Shown in pieces: positions 18,030 through 26,629 of a DNA stretch of 64,000 bases (positions are counted from its first letter, which is position 1; every line of letters begins with the position of its first letter). The DNA comes from Kuafuiihalomonas sp039024635 (GTDB lineage: Bacteria > Myxococcota > Kuafuiibacteriia > Kuafuiibacteriales > Kuafuiibacteriaceae), in NCBI GenBank assembly GCA_039024635.1, contig JBCCQA010000009.1:1-64000 (forward strand). The letters are read 5' to 3'. The notes under the pieces were generated by a model. The model had not been told where the DNA came from and ran no database searches. It worked only from the letters and a program-made list of their open reading frames with translations. Made by a program: the position numbers and the translations under genes.

Positions 18030-19760
18030 TCAGCCGACCAAGGCCGTCGGCTGCTCGGCCCGAAGCTGAATCTCTCGCACCCGGACTTCGACCCGCTCGA
18101 ACCCCCCGAAATCATTCACTTCCAGGCAACCGGCGATGTCGACCTGGGTGCCTGGCCCGAGGCTCGATTCGAGGGCACCCTGCTTGAAGGCAATGGCGGA
18201 GACGGGCCTGGGCCCCTCTCCGAAGCGCAGCTTGAGATGCTGGCCCCCCACCACCTGGGCCCGCCGAACGGGACCAGCCAAACCGCAGATTGGCTCGGGA
18301 TTGCCAACGCCGAAGGGACCCAGTCGCGCTAGCCCCTCGACCAGGTCGAGGCTCAAGGACTCGGGCGAGAGACTGAGATCCAGCTCCACCGTCGGCGCGC
18401 TGTCCTGAATCGCTGCCCGCTCCGCCTCCAAGACCGACCACAGGTCGCGTCGGAAGCACTCGAATCCACCTTCGCCCAATCGAAAGCCGGCCGCCGCCCG
18501 GTGCCCGCCGAACTTCACAAGGTGCGCGTCGCAAGCCGCCAATGCGTCGTAGAGATGAAGCGCACCCGCCGTTCGGCCGCTGCCCCGACCGTTGCGTCCA
18601 ACCACGACCGAAGGCATGCCGTACTTCTCTACCAAGCGAGATGCGACGATGCCCACCACGCCGGGATGCCATTCGGGGTCGAACACGACCACGCCCGGCG
18701 CATCCGGGTGGAGTTCCGCCTGGGCGTCGGCCTCGGCAAAGACTTCTGCTTCGATCAGGCGCCGATCGGCGTTGGCGGCGTCGAGGGTAGCCGCGTGGCG
18801 ACGGGCCTCGTCCATCCGACCTGCGCACAAGAGCTGAACCCCGACCGAGGCGTCATCCAGGCGACCGGCGGCGTTGATCCGCGGCGCGAGCTTGAAGGCG
18901 ACGTCCTGGCTTCGAACCTTGCGGGGACGAACATCGGCCACTTCCATCAGAGCTCGCAGCCCGGGACGGCGAGCCTGGGCCATCTCGGCTAGACCGAACC
19001 AGGCGAGCATGCGGTTGACACCGGTCAGAGGGACCATATCGGCGATCGTGCCCAGGGCCACCAGATCCAAGGCCTGCTTGAGGTTGGGCTCGACGATACC
19101 GCTGCGCTGATAGAAGCCCGACTCGCGCAGACGCTTGCGCACACCGACGATGAGGTTGAAGGCCACGCCGACCGCAGCCAGAACCTTGTCGGGATAGGCG
19201 CAATCCGGATGGTGCGGATTCAGAGTGGCGACGGCGCGGGGCATTTCGGGGGGACACCGATGGTGGTCGACGACGATGACCTCGACGCCGAGCTGACGCG
19301 CTCGCTCCACCTCGTCGACGGCGGTGATCCCGCAATCCAGGGTGACAAGGAGCTGGATGCCCTCTCCCGCAAGCTGCTCCATGGCGGCCGGATTGAGGCC
19401 GTAACCCTCCTCCAGCCGATGTGGAATGTAGACGCGCGACCTGAGCCCGTGATGAAGCAAGAAGCCCTGCATCAGGGCGCTCGAGGTAACGCCGTCCACG
19501 TCGAAGTCGCCATAGAGCGCCACCCGCTCCTGGTTCTCGATGGCCTTGAGGATCCGCTCCGATGCTTCGGCCAGGCCCCGCATCGAGAATGGATCGGGCA
19601 TATCGCTCAGGCTCGGGCTCAGGAAACGAGCCGCCGACTCGGGCCCGGTCAGGCCTCGGTGCCAAAGCACCCGCGCCACCGGCTCCGGGATCTTCAGAGC
19701 CGAGGCGAGCCGGGCCACCTCGACGTCGTCAGCGGGGCGAAGCGGCCAGGGTGCATCCAC
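18030..19760 (-). CDS. recJ: single-stranded-DNA-specific exonuclease RecJ
   Basis: 576 residues, standard RecJ length. 5'-3' single-strand exonuclease of recombination and mismatch repair. DHH domain motifs: GDFDVDGVTSSA, LVTLDCGI and VDHHRCPPE. The DHHA1 domain has KFGGHRAAAGF. The C-terminal OB-type region includes GPFGVGNPEP. GTG start. The upstream 381 nt hold the triple hairpin repeat and probably the promoter of the recJ-to-exbD gene string. Confidence 0.95.
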   Translation of the reverse strand: MDAPWPLRPADDVEVARLASALKIPEPVARVLWHRGLTGPESAARFLSPSLSDMPDPFSMRGLAEASERILKAIENQERVALYGDFDVDGVTSSALMQGFLLHHGLRSRVYIPHRLEEGYGLNPAAMEQLAGEGIQLLVTLDCGITAVDEVERARQLGVEVIVVDHHRCPPEMPRAVATLNPHHPDCAYPDKVLAAVGVAFNLIVGVRKRLRESGFYQRSGIVEPNLKQALDLVALGTIADMVPLTGVNRMLAWFGLAEMAQARRPGLRALMEVADVRPRKVRSQDVAFKLAPRINAAGRLDDASVGVQLLCAGRMDEARRHAATLDAANADRRLIEAEVFAEADAQAELHPDAPGVVVFDPEWHPGVVGIVASRLVEKYGMPSVVVGRNGRGSGRTAGALHLYDALAACDAHLVKFGGHRAAAGFRLGEGGFECFRRDLWSVLEAERAAIQDSAPTVELDLSLSPESLSLDLVEGLARLGPFGVGNPEPICGLAGPVRRAQVVGGQHLKLRFGEGPRPVSAIAFKQGALESSLGPGTQVDIAGCLEVNDFGGFERVEVRVREIQLRAEQPTALVG

Positions 19761-19893
19761 GTCGCCACCCTAGGTGATCCGATCAGCCTGTTCAACCTGG
19801 ACCCCAAGATGTGGGGGTACAGTGAGATCTAGGACCCAAAGAAATGAGTTCCGAGGCCTCATCTTCAAGGCCGAGCTGTGGGGACCCGGTGAG

Positions 19894-19954
19894 GATCTGA
19901 GGAGTGAACGAAGGAGGGTGGGTGCGGCTTCGCCGCGCCCGGGACCCCAAGACC
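19894..19954 (-). repeat. 61-nt hairpin repeat, unit 1
   Basis: Begins GATCTGAGGAGTGAACGAAG and ends GGGACCCCAAGACC, with GCGGC-TTC-GCCGC in the centre. It differs by one base from unit 2 and by one base from unit 3. Two bases separate it from unit 2. Confidence 0.92.
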
Positions 19955-19956
19955 GA

Positions 19957-20017
19957 GATCTGAGGAGTGAACGAAGGAGGATGGGTGCGGCTTCGCCGCG
20001 CCCGGGACCCCAAGACC
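19957..20017 (-). repeat. 61-nt hairpin repeat, unit 2
   Basis: Identical to unit 1 except for one G-to-A change before the GGGTGCGGC arm. Followed by 71 nt containing GCAGTGAACGGAG and CGGGC/GCCCG, fragments of the same repeat vocabulary, then unit 3. Confidence 0.92.
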
Positions 20018-20088
20018 GCAAAGCAGCGAAGACCGCGGAGCGGTCGGAGTCGCACGCAGTGAACGGAGCAGATCCGGGCGAAGCCCGA

Positions 20089-20149
20089 GATCTGAGGAGT
20101 GAACGAAGGAGGGTGGGTGCGGCTTCGCCGCGCCCGGGACCCTAAGACC
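20089..20149 (-). repeat. 61-nt hairpin repeat, unit 3, at secF stop codon
   Basis: Same 61 nt as unit 1 but with CCCTAAGACC in place of CCCCAAGACC. This single T creates CTA at 20142-20144, the TAG stop of secF on the minus strand. The last 5 nt of the repeat are therefore secF coding sequence, and units 1 and 2 carry the same 5 nt outside any gene. Confidence 0.92.
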
Positions 20150-21302
20150 TATCTTCGCCGAACCGGAGCCGGAGGGCGCGGAAGGTGGGCGCGGCCACGT
20201 AGATGGAAGAATAGGTCCCGATCAGGATGCCGACCGTCATGATGAGGCCGAACTCGGCCAAGACCGTCCCTCGGCCGAACAGCATGAGGCAGAAGCAGGC
20301 GAGGAGGGTCGAAATGGAGGTCATCAAGGTCCGGCCGAGCGTCTCGTTGATGGCCTTGTTGATCCGCTCGTCTAGGCCCGCGCCCTGGGCCTGACCCACC
20401 GACTCTCGAATGCGGTCGAAAACCACGATGGTGTCGTTGATGGAGTAGCCGACCAAGGTCAGCAAGCCCGCGATGGTGGCGAGGGAGAACTGAGCGCCGA
20501 GCAAGGATAGAAGTGCCACGGTGATAACCGAGTCGTGGAGCAGGCAGATGATCGCCCCCGGGCCGTAGAAGAGGTCGAAGCGGAAGGCGATGTAGACCAG
20601 GATCCAAAACATGGCGGCGAGAATGGCCACGATCCCGTCGTTTCGGAGCTGACGGCCCACGGTCGGTCCCACGAACTCCACGCGGGCCGCCCGGACCTGG
20701 TCGTCCAGGTCCTTCATCCCGTTGACGACGGTGACGTCGATGCCGCGCAGGACGACTTCGAAGCGCTGTTGGTCGACCCGGCCCACGCGACGGACGAGGC
20801 GAACCGGGTGTCCGGTGCCCTCGACCACCTGGGACAGGCGCTCCCGGGAGAGGTTGGCTCCGGTCTGGGTGGCCGTCTCCGTGAAGTCGACCTTCACGAC
20901 ATCGCCCGCTTCGGGGTCGTACTCGAGCTCTTCGAAGGCTGCGCCGTACTCGTTCTCGAAGCCTTTACGGAGGCCGTCGATCTCCTCTTGTCCAAAGGCT
21001 TCCGAGCGCTCGATGCGGGTCAGAAAGAAGGTTCCGGTCGAGGTCGGAACTTCGAAACGCTGCACCGAAGTGTCAACGTTCGGGAACATCCCGTCGAGTC
21101 GACTGCGGACGTCCTGGGCCTCGACCTCTTCACTGAACTGAAGAAGGACTTCGTGCCCGCCCGCGAAGTCCAGGCCCAGATTGACGCCCTTGAATGCGAT
21201 GACGAGGACGGCAGCGATGAAGAGTCCGAGCGAAATCCGGGCAAAGCCCGGCGCTGCCTTCATGAAGTCGTAGTTGGTGTCGGGTCGTATAATGTTCAGC
21301 AT
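20142..21302 (-). CDS. secF: protein translocase subunit SecF
   Basis: 386 residues. Partner of SecD in the proton-driven pull on proteins leaving the Sec channel. Conserved NLGLDFAGGHEVLLQF after the first helix, a periplasmic P1 domain, then a five-helix C-terminal bundle with VEFVGPTVGRQL and LVGYSINDTIVVFDRIRE. An AGGAGG Shine-Dalgarno sequence sits 7 nt before the ATG. 12 nt after secD. Its stop codon is inside the 61-nt repeat. Confidence 0.96.
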   Translation of the reverse strand: MLNIIRPDTNYDFMKAAPGFARISLGLFIAAVLVIAFKGVNLGLDFAGGHEVLLQFSEEVEAQDVRSRLDGMFPNVDTSVQRFEVPTSTGTFFLTRIERSEAFGQEEIDGLRKGFENEYGAAFEELEYDPEAGDVVKVDFTETATQTGANLSRERLSQVVEGTGHPVRLVRRVGRVDQQRFEVVLRGIDVTVVNGMKDLDDQVRAARVEFVGPTVGRQLRNDGIVAILAAMFWILVYIAFRFDLFYGPGAIICLLHDSVITVALLSLLGAQFSLATIAGLLTLVGYSINDTIVVFDRIRESVGQAQGAGLDERINKAINETLGRTLMTSISTLLACFCLMLFGRGTVLAEFGLIMTVGILIGTYSSIYVAAPTFRALRLRFGEDRS

Positions 21303-21314
21303 ACTTCGACCTCC

Positions 21315-23102
21315 TCAGATGCTGACCTTCGAGACCCGGAGACCTCGGGTGAGCCAGTCGAAGACGAGCCGAGGCACCACGACCGCGGTCAGCGTGTTGA
21401 TCAAAACGCCGAGAGACAGCGTGGTAGCGAAGCCGCGAATCGGCCCAGACCCGTACTGAAGCAGGATGACGGCCGCGATGAAGGTCGTGATGTTGGCGTC
21501 GAGGATGGCCGAGAACGCCTTGTTGAAGCCCGCGTCCACCGCACCTCGGGGCGGCCGACCCGCCCGCAGCTCTTCTCGAATGCGCTCGAACTGGATGATG
21601 TTGGCGTCTACGGCCATACCCACGGTCAGGGCCAAGCCGGCGATGCCGGGGAGGGTCAGGGTAGCGCTCAGCGCCGACAGACCGGCGAAGAGCAGGAGCA
21701 GGTTCACAGTGAGGGCCAGGACCCCGATGACCCCACTCAGCCGATAGTAAACCAGCATCAACACGACCACGCCGACGAGCGCAAAGCTGAGGGCAGTCTT
21801 GCCCTTTTCCACGGCGTCATCGCCCAGGGTCGCACCCACGGTCCGCTCCTCTTGGGGGAAGACGGGCGCGGGGAGCGCACCCGCCTTGAGGACGATGGTG
21901 AGGGCCTTGGCCTCATCCAGCATCTCCTGCTGGCTTCGCCCACCCAGGTTGATGGAGGCGTTGCCGTTGGGAATGGGGCCCTGGATGACCGGGGCCGAGT
22001 CGACGATGTCGTCGAGGACGATGGCCATCTTCCGCTTGGTGTTCTCGGTGGTGAGCCGCTCGAATACGATCGCGCCCTTGGGATCGAACTTCATGGCCAC
22101 GTAGTACTGGTTCTTTTCGGAGTCGAAGGCGACGAAAGCGTTGGCCAGGGTGTCGCCCGTCAGGGGCGTTCGACGCTCCAGGAGCCACGTCCGATACACG
22201 GCGGGCGTCCGCTCGTCGGCCGGGACCTCCTGAAGACCCACGACCCGATCCGAGGGCTTCTCGGCCTCGTGGACGTCGAGGAAACGCTGGAGCACGTCCC
22301 GATCCGGGGACTCGAGGTAAGGGCGGCGGATGAGTTGTCCGCCCGGGCCCTGCCACTGGTCGAACTGAAGCTGGACGCCCTCGGGCCTGTCCGGCGCCTC
22401 TCCGATCCGCTGGAAGTAGTCGTTGCTGTCGTCCACGACCTTGAACTCGAGCTGAGCGGTACGGCCGATGATGTTCTCTTTGACGTCGTCGATCTCCTGG
22501 GCCGTGAGACCCGCAAGCTGGATCATGATGGCCTCTTCGCCCCGCTTGCGGATCTCGGGCTCAGTGACGCCGGTGGCGTCGATTCGATTTCGAAGCGTCT
22601 TGAGGGCCTGCGCCACGGCGTCCTGCCGAAGCTGGGACTCGAAGTCGTCGACGATGGCGAACTCCACCTCTCGCCCAGTTCGATTCCGAACCTCCCAGGT
22701 GTCCCCGTACTCGGTCAGAATCTCCTCCAGCTTGGGCCAGTCGTCTTCGGACTGGAGGACGATGCTGACCACGGGCGCCTCGCCGTCACGGCGGGCCTTC
22801 TCGAGTTCGGTCCCCGCATCCTTCATGGCCTCGACGAGCTCGTCCGCGACCCGGTCCGCCCGCCCTTGGACGGCCTTGACCGTGTCGACGCCCATGACCA
22901 TGTGCAGTCCACCCTGCAGGTCGATGCCCAAGTTGAAATGCCCTTCGGGTAGCCACTCAGGGAGGGCAGCCTCCACGGCGTCCTTGGAGCGACGCTCTTC
23001 GGGGTCGAGGAAGAAGTAGATGAAGGAGGGGGCCGCGTAGTAGACGCCCAAGCCGACGAGGGCGAGGACGAAGACGAGGCGATAAGTCCATCCGCGTTCC
23101 AT
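21315..23102 (-). CDS. secD: protein translocase subunit SecD
   Basis: 595 residues. N-terminal helix (YRLVFVLALVGLGVYYAAPS), then FNLGIDLQGGLHMVMGVD (the conserved D-L-Q-G-G block), a large periplasmic domain, and a C-terminal helical bundle with VGMAVDANIIQFERIREELR and the closing TALVVPRLVF-like helix. Complete. Lies between yajC (8 nt) and secF (12 nt) in one operon, the usual bacterial order. Confidence 0.96.
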   Translation of the reverse strand: MERGWTYRLVFVLALVGLGVYYAAPSFIYFFLDPEERRSKDAVEAALPEWLPEGHFNLGIDLQGGLHMVMGVDTVKAVQGRADRVADELVEAMKDAGTELEKARRDGEAPVVSIVLQSEDDWPKLEEILTEYGDTWEVRNRTGREVEFAIVDDFESQLRQDAVAQALKTLRNRIDATGVTEPEIRKRGEEAIMIQLAGLTAQEIDDVKENIIGRTAQLEFKVVDDSNDYFQRIGEAPDRPEGVQLQFDQWQGPGGQLIRRPYLESPDRDVLQRFLDVHEAEKPSDRVVGLQEVPADERTPAVYRTWLLERRTPLTGDTLANAFVAFDSEKNQYYVAMKFDPKGAIVFERLTTENTKRKMAIVLDDIVDSAPVIQGPIPNGNASINLGGRSQQEMLDEAKALTIVLKAGALPAPVFPQEERTVGATLGDDAVEKGKTALSFALVGVVVLMLVYYRLSGVIGVLALTVNLLLLFAGLSALSATLTLPGIAGLALTVGMAVDANIIQFERIREELRAGRPPRGAVDAGFNKAFSAILDANITTFIAAVILLQYGSGPIRGFATTLSLGVLINTLTAVVVPRLVFDWLTRGLRVSKVSI

Positions 23103-23110
23103 GTTGATTC

Positions 23111-23479
23111 TCAGCTCCCGCTCTTCTTTTCTTTGCTCTTGTCGGCGCCCTCGGAGGGCGGCGGGACCTTGCGCAGCACGGCGGTCCGGAGCATCTTGAC
23201 CTTCACGTTGCGCGCGACCTCCAAGGTCAGCGTCGTCTCCTGCAAGTCGGAGACCGTACCGAATAGACCCTGCTGGGTGATGATCTCATCCCCCCGCTTG
23301 AGGGATTGGATCAAGTCATGCTGCTTCTTCCGGTCCTTCGCGGCGGGCCGAAGCCAAACAAAGTAAAGGATGGCAAAGAGGATGATGGGGAGGAGCAATC
23401 CAGGGTCAAAGCCCCCAGATCCTCCTTGTCCCCCCTCTTGCGCCGCGAAGAGCAGATGGACCGGCGGTTGGCCGAGCAT
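23111..23479 (-). CDS. yajC: Sec translocase accessory subunit YajC
   Basis: 122 residues. A single membrane helix (LLLPIILFAILYFVWL) is followed by the RPAAKDRKKQHDLIQSLKRGDEI block and ITQQGLFGTVSDL, both hallmarks of YajC. First gene of yajC-secD-secF; 86 nt separate it from the divergent protease gene, where both promoters should lie. Confidence 0.94.
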   Translation of the reverse strand: MLGQPPVHLLFAAQEGGQGGSGGFDPGLLLPIILFAILYFVWLRPAAKDRKKQHDLIQSLKRGDEIITQQGLFGTVSDLQETTLTLEVARNVKVKMLRTAVLRKVPPPSEGADKSKEKKSGS

Positions 23480-23565
23480 GGGGCGCGGGCTTACTCAGGC
23501 CCACTGGACTAGGCAAGGTATTTACTCCCGTGGAGACGGCCCCCGACGAGGGCTAGACTCTCCCC

Positions 23566-25212
23566 GTGGGGGCTAGCCTTTACCTGGTCGGCGTACTTCT
23601 GCCGGCCTGGTTCCCTTCTGAAGCCGGAGCCTGGGAGGACGCCGAGGCCGAGGTCTGTGTGTCGACCGAGGTGGTCAACACGGAGCTCAGCCCCTCGACA
23701 ATCCGGACCACCATCGAGGCTGGGGTGTCACTGTGGTTCTCCCCCGCTGACGGCGGATCCCGCCTCTGCGGGGGCTTTCGCCTGGGATTCGACGAGGGTA
23801 GCTGTCGTCCCGTCACGAACGGGCAAGACGGCCGGACGCAGCTCTACTTTCGCCAAGACTGGCCCTACGGGCCCGCCACGATCGGATTTACCGCCTCGAC
23901 CGTGGACACCAGCCGGATCTGCCGAGTGGTGGACGACGACACGGGCGTGACCCGCATGTTGCCCTGCCGGGTGGGGAGTGACGTGGAGCTCAACGACGAC
24001 ACGGTCTGGTGGGGACGAGGGGGAGCAGTCGGGGTCGATCTGAGAACGGTGGTCGCCCATGAAGTGGGTCATCTGCTGGGCCTGGGCCACTGCGAAGAGA
24101 ACGGGACCTGCCGGCCCACCGAAGCCCTGATGTTCGGGGGCTACACCGGCCCCCTGGCTGGGCCGGCCGAGGACGACGACGAGGGACTGTGCGCCCTGTA
24201 CCCCGAAAGCCAGGTCGGTCTCGGCCAGGCCTGTGGCACCGATTCGGCCTGTGCCGAGGGCCAGTGCGCTGCCCTGGTCGGAGCCGGACGCTGCGCCCTC
24301 GACTGCGGAGCGGGTTGCCCCAACGGACAAAGCTGCGTGGCCGAGGTCCAGGCCTGCGGCGGCGAAGGAGACCTTTGTGGCCCCTGCGGCCAGGACCTGG
24401 ACTGTGGCCTGGATGCGCTGTGCGTGTCCGGCCAGTGCCGACCTCGGTGCGGAGAGGGCTGCCCCAACGGTACGGTGTGTGGGGTGGGTTCAGATGACCG
24501 CCGCAGCTGCCTTGGAGGTTGCCTGGGCGAAACCCGGGCTACCGAGGGCGAGAACTGCGATCAGCGGGCCTGCCAAAGCAGCCTGGTCTGCGCCGAGGGC
24601 CAGTGTCTACGCCCCTGCGACGGGGCCTGCTCCGCCGGCAAAGCTTGCGTCGAGCGGTTTGGCGCGCGCTTCTGCCTGGACGAGGTCTCGGAAGGAGAAG
24701 TCTGTAGCGACCATCAATTCTGCAGAGTTGGCCCCTGTTGGGCTCGTCCGGGAGAGCGGCCGACCTGCGTCCGCTCTTGCGTGGGCGCCACATGCGCGGC
24801 CGAGCAGCGCTGCGAGATGGTCGTCCTCCGCCCCGGGGCCGCGAATCGGATCTGCACGCCTCCGGCTTCCCCTCCCAGCGGGGGCGGCGACATGGGCCCC
24901 TCGGCCGACATGAGCGTCGACGCCGGGCGCGCAACCGACGGCGGCGCGCCCGGAAGAGACGTACGTACCTCGGGTGAGGGCTCGACCATCGAAGGCTCGA
25001 GCTGCACCTGCTCGGGTCGGCAGAGCTCCTCGTGGATGCTGAGCTTCGTCCTCATCCTGCTCATTGGATCACGAACACCCAGTCGCTGGGCGGACATCGC
25101 GGAGCGATGGTCCGAAGAAGAGAGCGAAGTAGGGGTGGCGCGGGGGTTGCCCGCGCCGGGACCCCAGGCTAGTCGATACAACCGCAGCCGCAGGCATCGT
25201 CGAAGCGGGTGA
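23566..25212 (+). CDS. exported matrixin-like zinc protease, Cys-rich, MYXO-CTERM-like tail
   Basis: 548 residues from the only available GTG. Signal peptide (SLYLVGVLLPAWFPSEAGAW). The metalloprotease domain has HEVGHLLGLGH (about 165-175), the matrixin zinc motif HExxHxxGxxH, but no obvious Met-turn was confirmed. Residues about 215-425 form Cys-rich modules (GxxCGxxxxC, CxxGCPNGxxC). A Gly/Ser/Asp linker is followed by SSCTCSGRQSS, a hydrophobic stretch MLSFVLILLIG and Arg. This resembles a MYXO-CTERM sorting tail (Cys, helix, Arg), but the frame continues some 50 residues more, through a hairpin repeat, which is odd. The 3' end overlaps the lipoprotein gene by 44 nt. Confidence 0.82.
   Translation: MGASLYLVGVLLPAWFPSEAGAWEDAEAEVCVSTEVVNTELSPSTIRTTIEAGVSLWFSPADGGSRLCGGFRLGFDEGSCRPVTNGQDGRTQLYFRQDWPYGPATIGFTASTVDTSRICRVVDDDTGVTRMLPCRVGSDVELNDDTVWWGRGGAVGVDLRTVVAHEVGHLLGLGHCEENGTCRPTEALMFGGYTGPLAGPAEDDDEGLCALYPESQVGLGQACGTDSACAEGQCAALVGAGRCALDCGAGCPNGQSCVAEVQACGGEGDLCGPCGQDLDCGLDALCVSGQCRPRCGEGCPNGTVCGVGSDDRRSCLGGCLGETRATEGENCDQRACQSSLVCAEGQCLRPCDGACSAGKACVERFGARFCLDEVSEGEVCSDHQFCRVGPCWARPGERPTCVRSCVGATCAAEQRCEMVVLRPGAANRICTPPASPPSGGGDMGPSADMSVDAGRATDGGAPGRDVRTSGEGSTIEGSSCTCSGRQSSSWMLSFVLILLIGSRTPSRWADIAERWSEEESEVGVARGLPAPGPQASRYNRSRRHRRSG
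25120..25168 (-). repeat. GC hairpin repeat at lipoprotein stop
   Basis: AGAGCGAAGTAGGGG, then the 8-bp stem GGCGCGGG/CCCGCGCC (25137-25144 and 25150-25157), then GGGACCCCAGG. It ends just before the TAG stop (25169-25171) of the Cys-rich lipoprotein gene. Read on the plus strand it falls inside the protease frame. Same family as the elements at 136, 11450 and 20089. Confidence 0.75.
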
Positions 25213-25861
25213 ACTGGTCCGGACACTCGAACGACACCTGGTCGCAGATGCCTGGGTCGGCGCTGATGTAGTGGACCATCGGGTCATTGGGATTCGGACA
25301 GGCCGGAGGTGGAGCGGGCTCGATGCAGCCGCAGCCGCACCGGTCGTCGAAGGACAAACAGTCCGGGGGACAGGTGAAGTCGATGAGATCGCAGGTCTCG
25401 GTGTTCTGGCTCAGGTAGTGGACCATGGGATCGGTTGGGTCGGGACAACTTGGTCTGCACCCACAGCCGCAGCCCGAGTCGAAGCGCTCTTCACCTTCGG
25501 GACAGCTGAAGGTGATGCCTTCGCAGACCTTTGACTCCTGGCTCAGGTACAAGACTTCGCTCTCCTCGGGACAGGTCGTATCGACGGGGGCGGGCGAGGG
25601 GTCCAGGGCGACGCAGCCGCAGCCGCACAAGGAGTCGAAGGCGTCCATGCCCTCAGGGCAGGTATAGGGAATGGCGTTGCAGACGGCAGGGTCCGTCGAC
25701 AGGTAGATGGCGTCCAAGCCGACAGGGCAGTCGGGCTCAGGGCACTGGACCGACGCGGGGCGAGCAGTGCGGCGCTCGACGACGACGACGTCGTCATCGT
25801 GGCCGTAGTGATCCCAGCAGGCGGTCGCAAAAAGAGGAATGAGAAGGATGGGTTTCTTCAT
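25169..25861 (-). CDS. lipoprotein with four Cys-rich tandem repeats
   Basis: 230 residues. Lipoprotein signal peptide MKKPILLIPLFATAC, with the lipobox Cys at 15. Four repeats of about 45 residues follow, each with CP near the start, a hydrophobic YLS/YIS step, C..I/V.F.CP and a closing FD(S/D)xCGCGC. Repeat starts are near residues 40, 94, 138 and 184. Each unit has 6-7 Cys, so disulfides or metal binding are likely. Probably anchored in the outer membrane and exposed outside the cytoplasm. Function unknown. Convergent with the matrixin-like protease gene. Confidence 0.82.
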   Translation of the reverse strand: MKKPILLIPLFATACWDHYGHDDDVVVVERRTARPASVQCPEPDCPVGLDAIYLSTDPAVCNAIPYTCPEGMDAFDSLCGCGCVALDPSPAPVDTTCPEESEVLYLSQESKVCEGITFSCPEGEERFDSGCGCGCRPSCPDPTDPMVHYLSQNTETCDLIDFTCPPDCLSFDDRCGCGCIEPAPPPACPNPNDPMVHYISADPGICDQVSFECPDQFTRFDDACGCGCID

Positions 25862-25989
25862 GAGCGTCTCCGTGTTGATTCGAGTGGAGCCTCACTGGGC
25901 TCGCGACTCTTTCTGTCACGAGGGACGGCTCATGAGATCGGCGCGCTCGAGTGTGAGCGCTGCACTGGAGGTGTGTTCCCGAGTGCCGC

Positions 25990-26439
25990 TCAGCGACTGT
26001 GTGGCTCTGGCGCCACACCCGCCGCTTGCCAAAGCGTGGCGAGGTCGAAGCCGTGTTGGCCGTAGCCGAAGGAGATAGCGGACAAGTAGCGAACCGCCGG
26101 CGGCGTGAAGCCCTCGTCTCGGGCTTTTCGGTAGGTCCAGACCTCCATCCAGCCCGACGTCAGCTCCACCTCCTGCCGAACTCGATGGTAGTTGTCTTCG
26201 TGATCGTCGAGGGCGATGAGGTCCGGCTCGCTCAGCCGATAGACCACCCCTTCCAGCGTCTGACCTGGAGAAGGCTCGCCGTCGGCCACGCCACCCCCAC
26301 CCCATCCACTGCAGGCCCCGAAGAAGGTCAGACGATGCTCGGGGAGCCGAGCCGTACCGAGGAGCTGCGCACTGGGACAACGACGCTCCATCTGTTGAAT
26401 CCAGAGATTCGAGCCGTAGGCGAAGTAGTAGTGCGCCAT
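25990..26439 (-). CDS. gamma-glutamylcyclotransferase-like protein
   Basis: 149 residues. YFAYGSNL (4-12) is the substrate-binding loop of the GGCT/AIG2 family, and LIALDDHEDNYHR holds the expected catalytic Glu. Such enzymes release 5-oxoproline from gamma-glutamyl peptides or amines. ATG 26439 is one base after the CPXCG gene's stop. Last of four coupled genes (MoxR, VWA, CPXCG, this one). A longer N-terminal version would overlap the CPXCG gene and has no similarity. Confidence 0.88.
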   Translation of the reverse strand: MAHYYFAYGSNLWIQQMERRCPSAQLLGTARLPEHRLTFFGACSGWGGGGVADGEPSPGQTLEGVVYRLSEPDLIALDDHEDNYHRVRQEVELTSGWMEVWTYRKARDEGFTPPAVRYLSAISFGYGQHGFDLATLWQAAGVAPEPHSR

Positions 26440-26440
26440 G

Positions 26441-26629
26441 TCAGCCCTCGAACTCCGCGTAGACCAAGGCCTCACCCGATTCGAGGTGGAAGTTCACGCG
26501 CAGCACGTTGGGTCTACAGCAGACCTGACAATCCTCGACGTAGCTCTGCTCGCGTGCGCCGCCAGGATCTACGAAGCTGTCGTTCCACTCGAAGCAGTAG
26601 GCGCACTGAAAGCAAGCTGGCGCGCTCAT
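26441..26629 (-). CDS. small CPXCG-family Cys-rich protein
   Basis: 62 residues. Two Cys pairs: FQCAYC near the start and YVEDCQVCCRP in the middle, the latter the hallmark of the CPXCG (PF14255-type) family. Probably binds one zinc ion. Function unknown. The ATG overlaps the stop of the VWA gene (ATGA). Confidence 0.88.
   Translation of the reverse strand: MSAPACFQCAYCFEWNDSFVDPGGAREQSYVEDCQVCCRPNVLRVNFHLESGEALVYAEFEG

Larger units (their letters stand above)
19761..20141. other. repeat-filled intergenic region, no gene seen
   Basis: Gap between secF (3' end) and recJ (5' end). Bases 19894-20149 hold three 61-nt repeat copies and a 71-nt spacer. Bases 19761-19893 show no feature apart from the likely recJ promoter and contain GTGGGGACCCGG, a possible fourth decayed copy. 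No convincing coding frame; frames open through the repeats simply reflect their GC content. Confidence 0.7.

Noticed and set aside
19894..20149. CRISPR-like array
   Set aside because: Only three 61-nt units with spacers of 2 and 71 nt and no cas genes; each is an internal hairpin linked to a gene end.
20535..22952. 805-codon open frame on the plus strand
   Set aside because: Exactly opposite secD and secF, whose proteins are textbook matches; the frame is open because of GC-rich codon bias.
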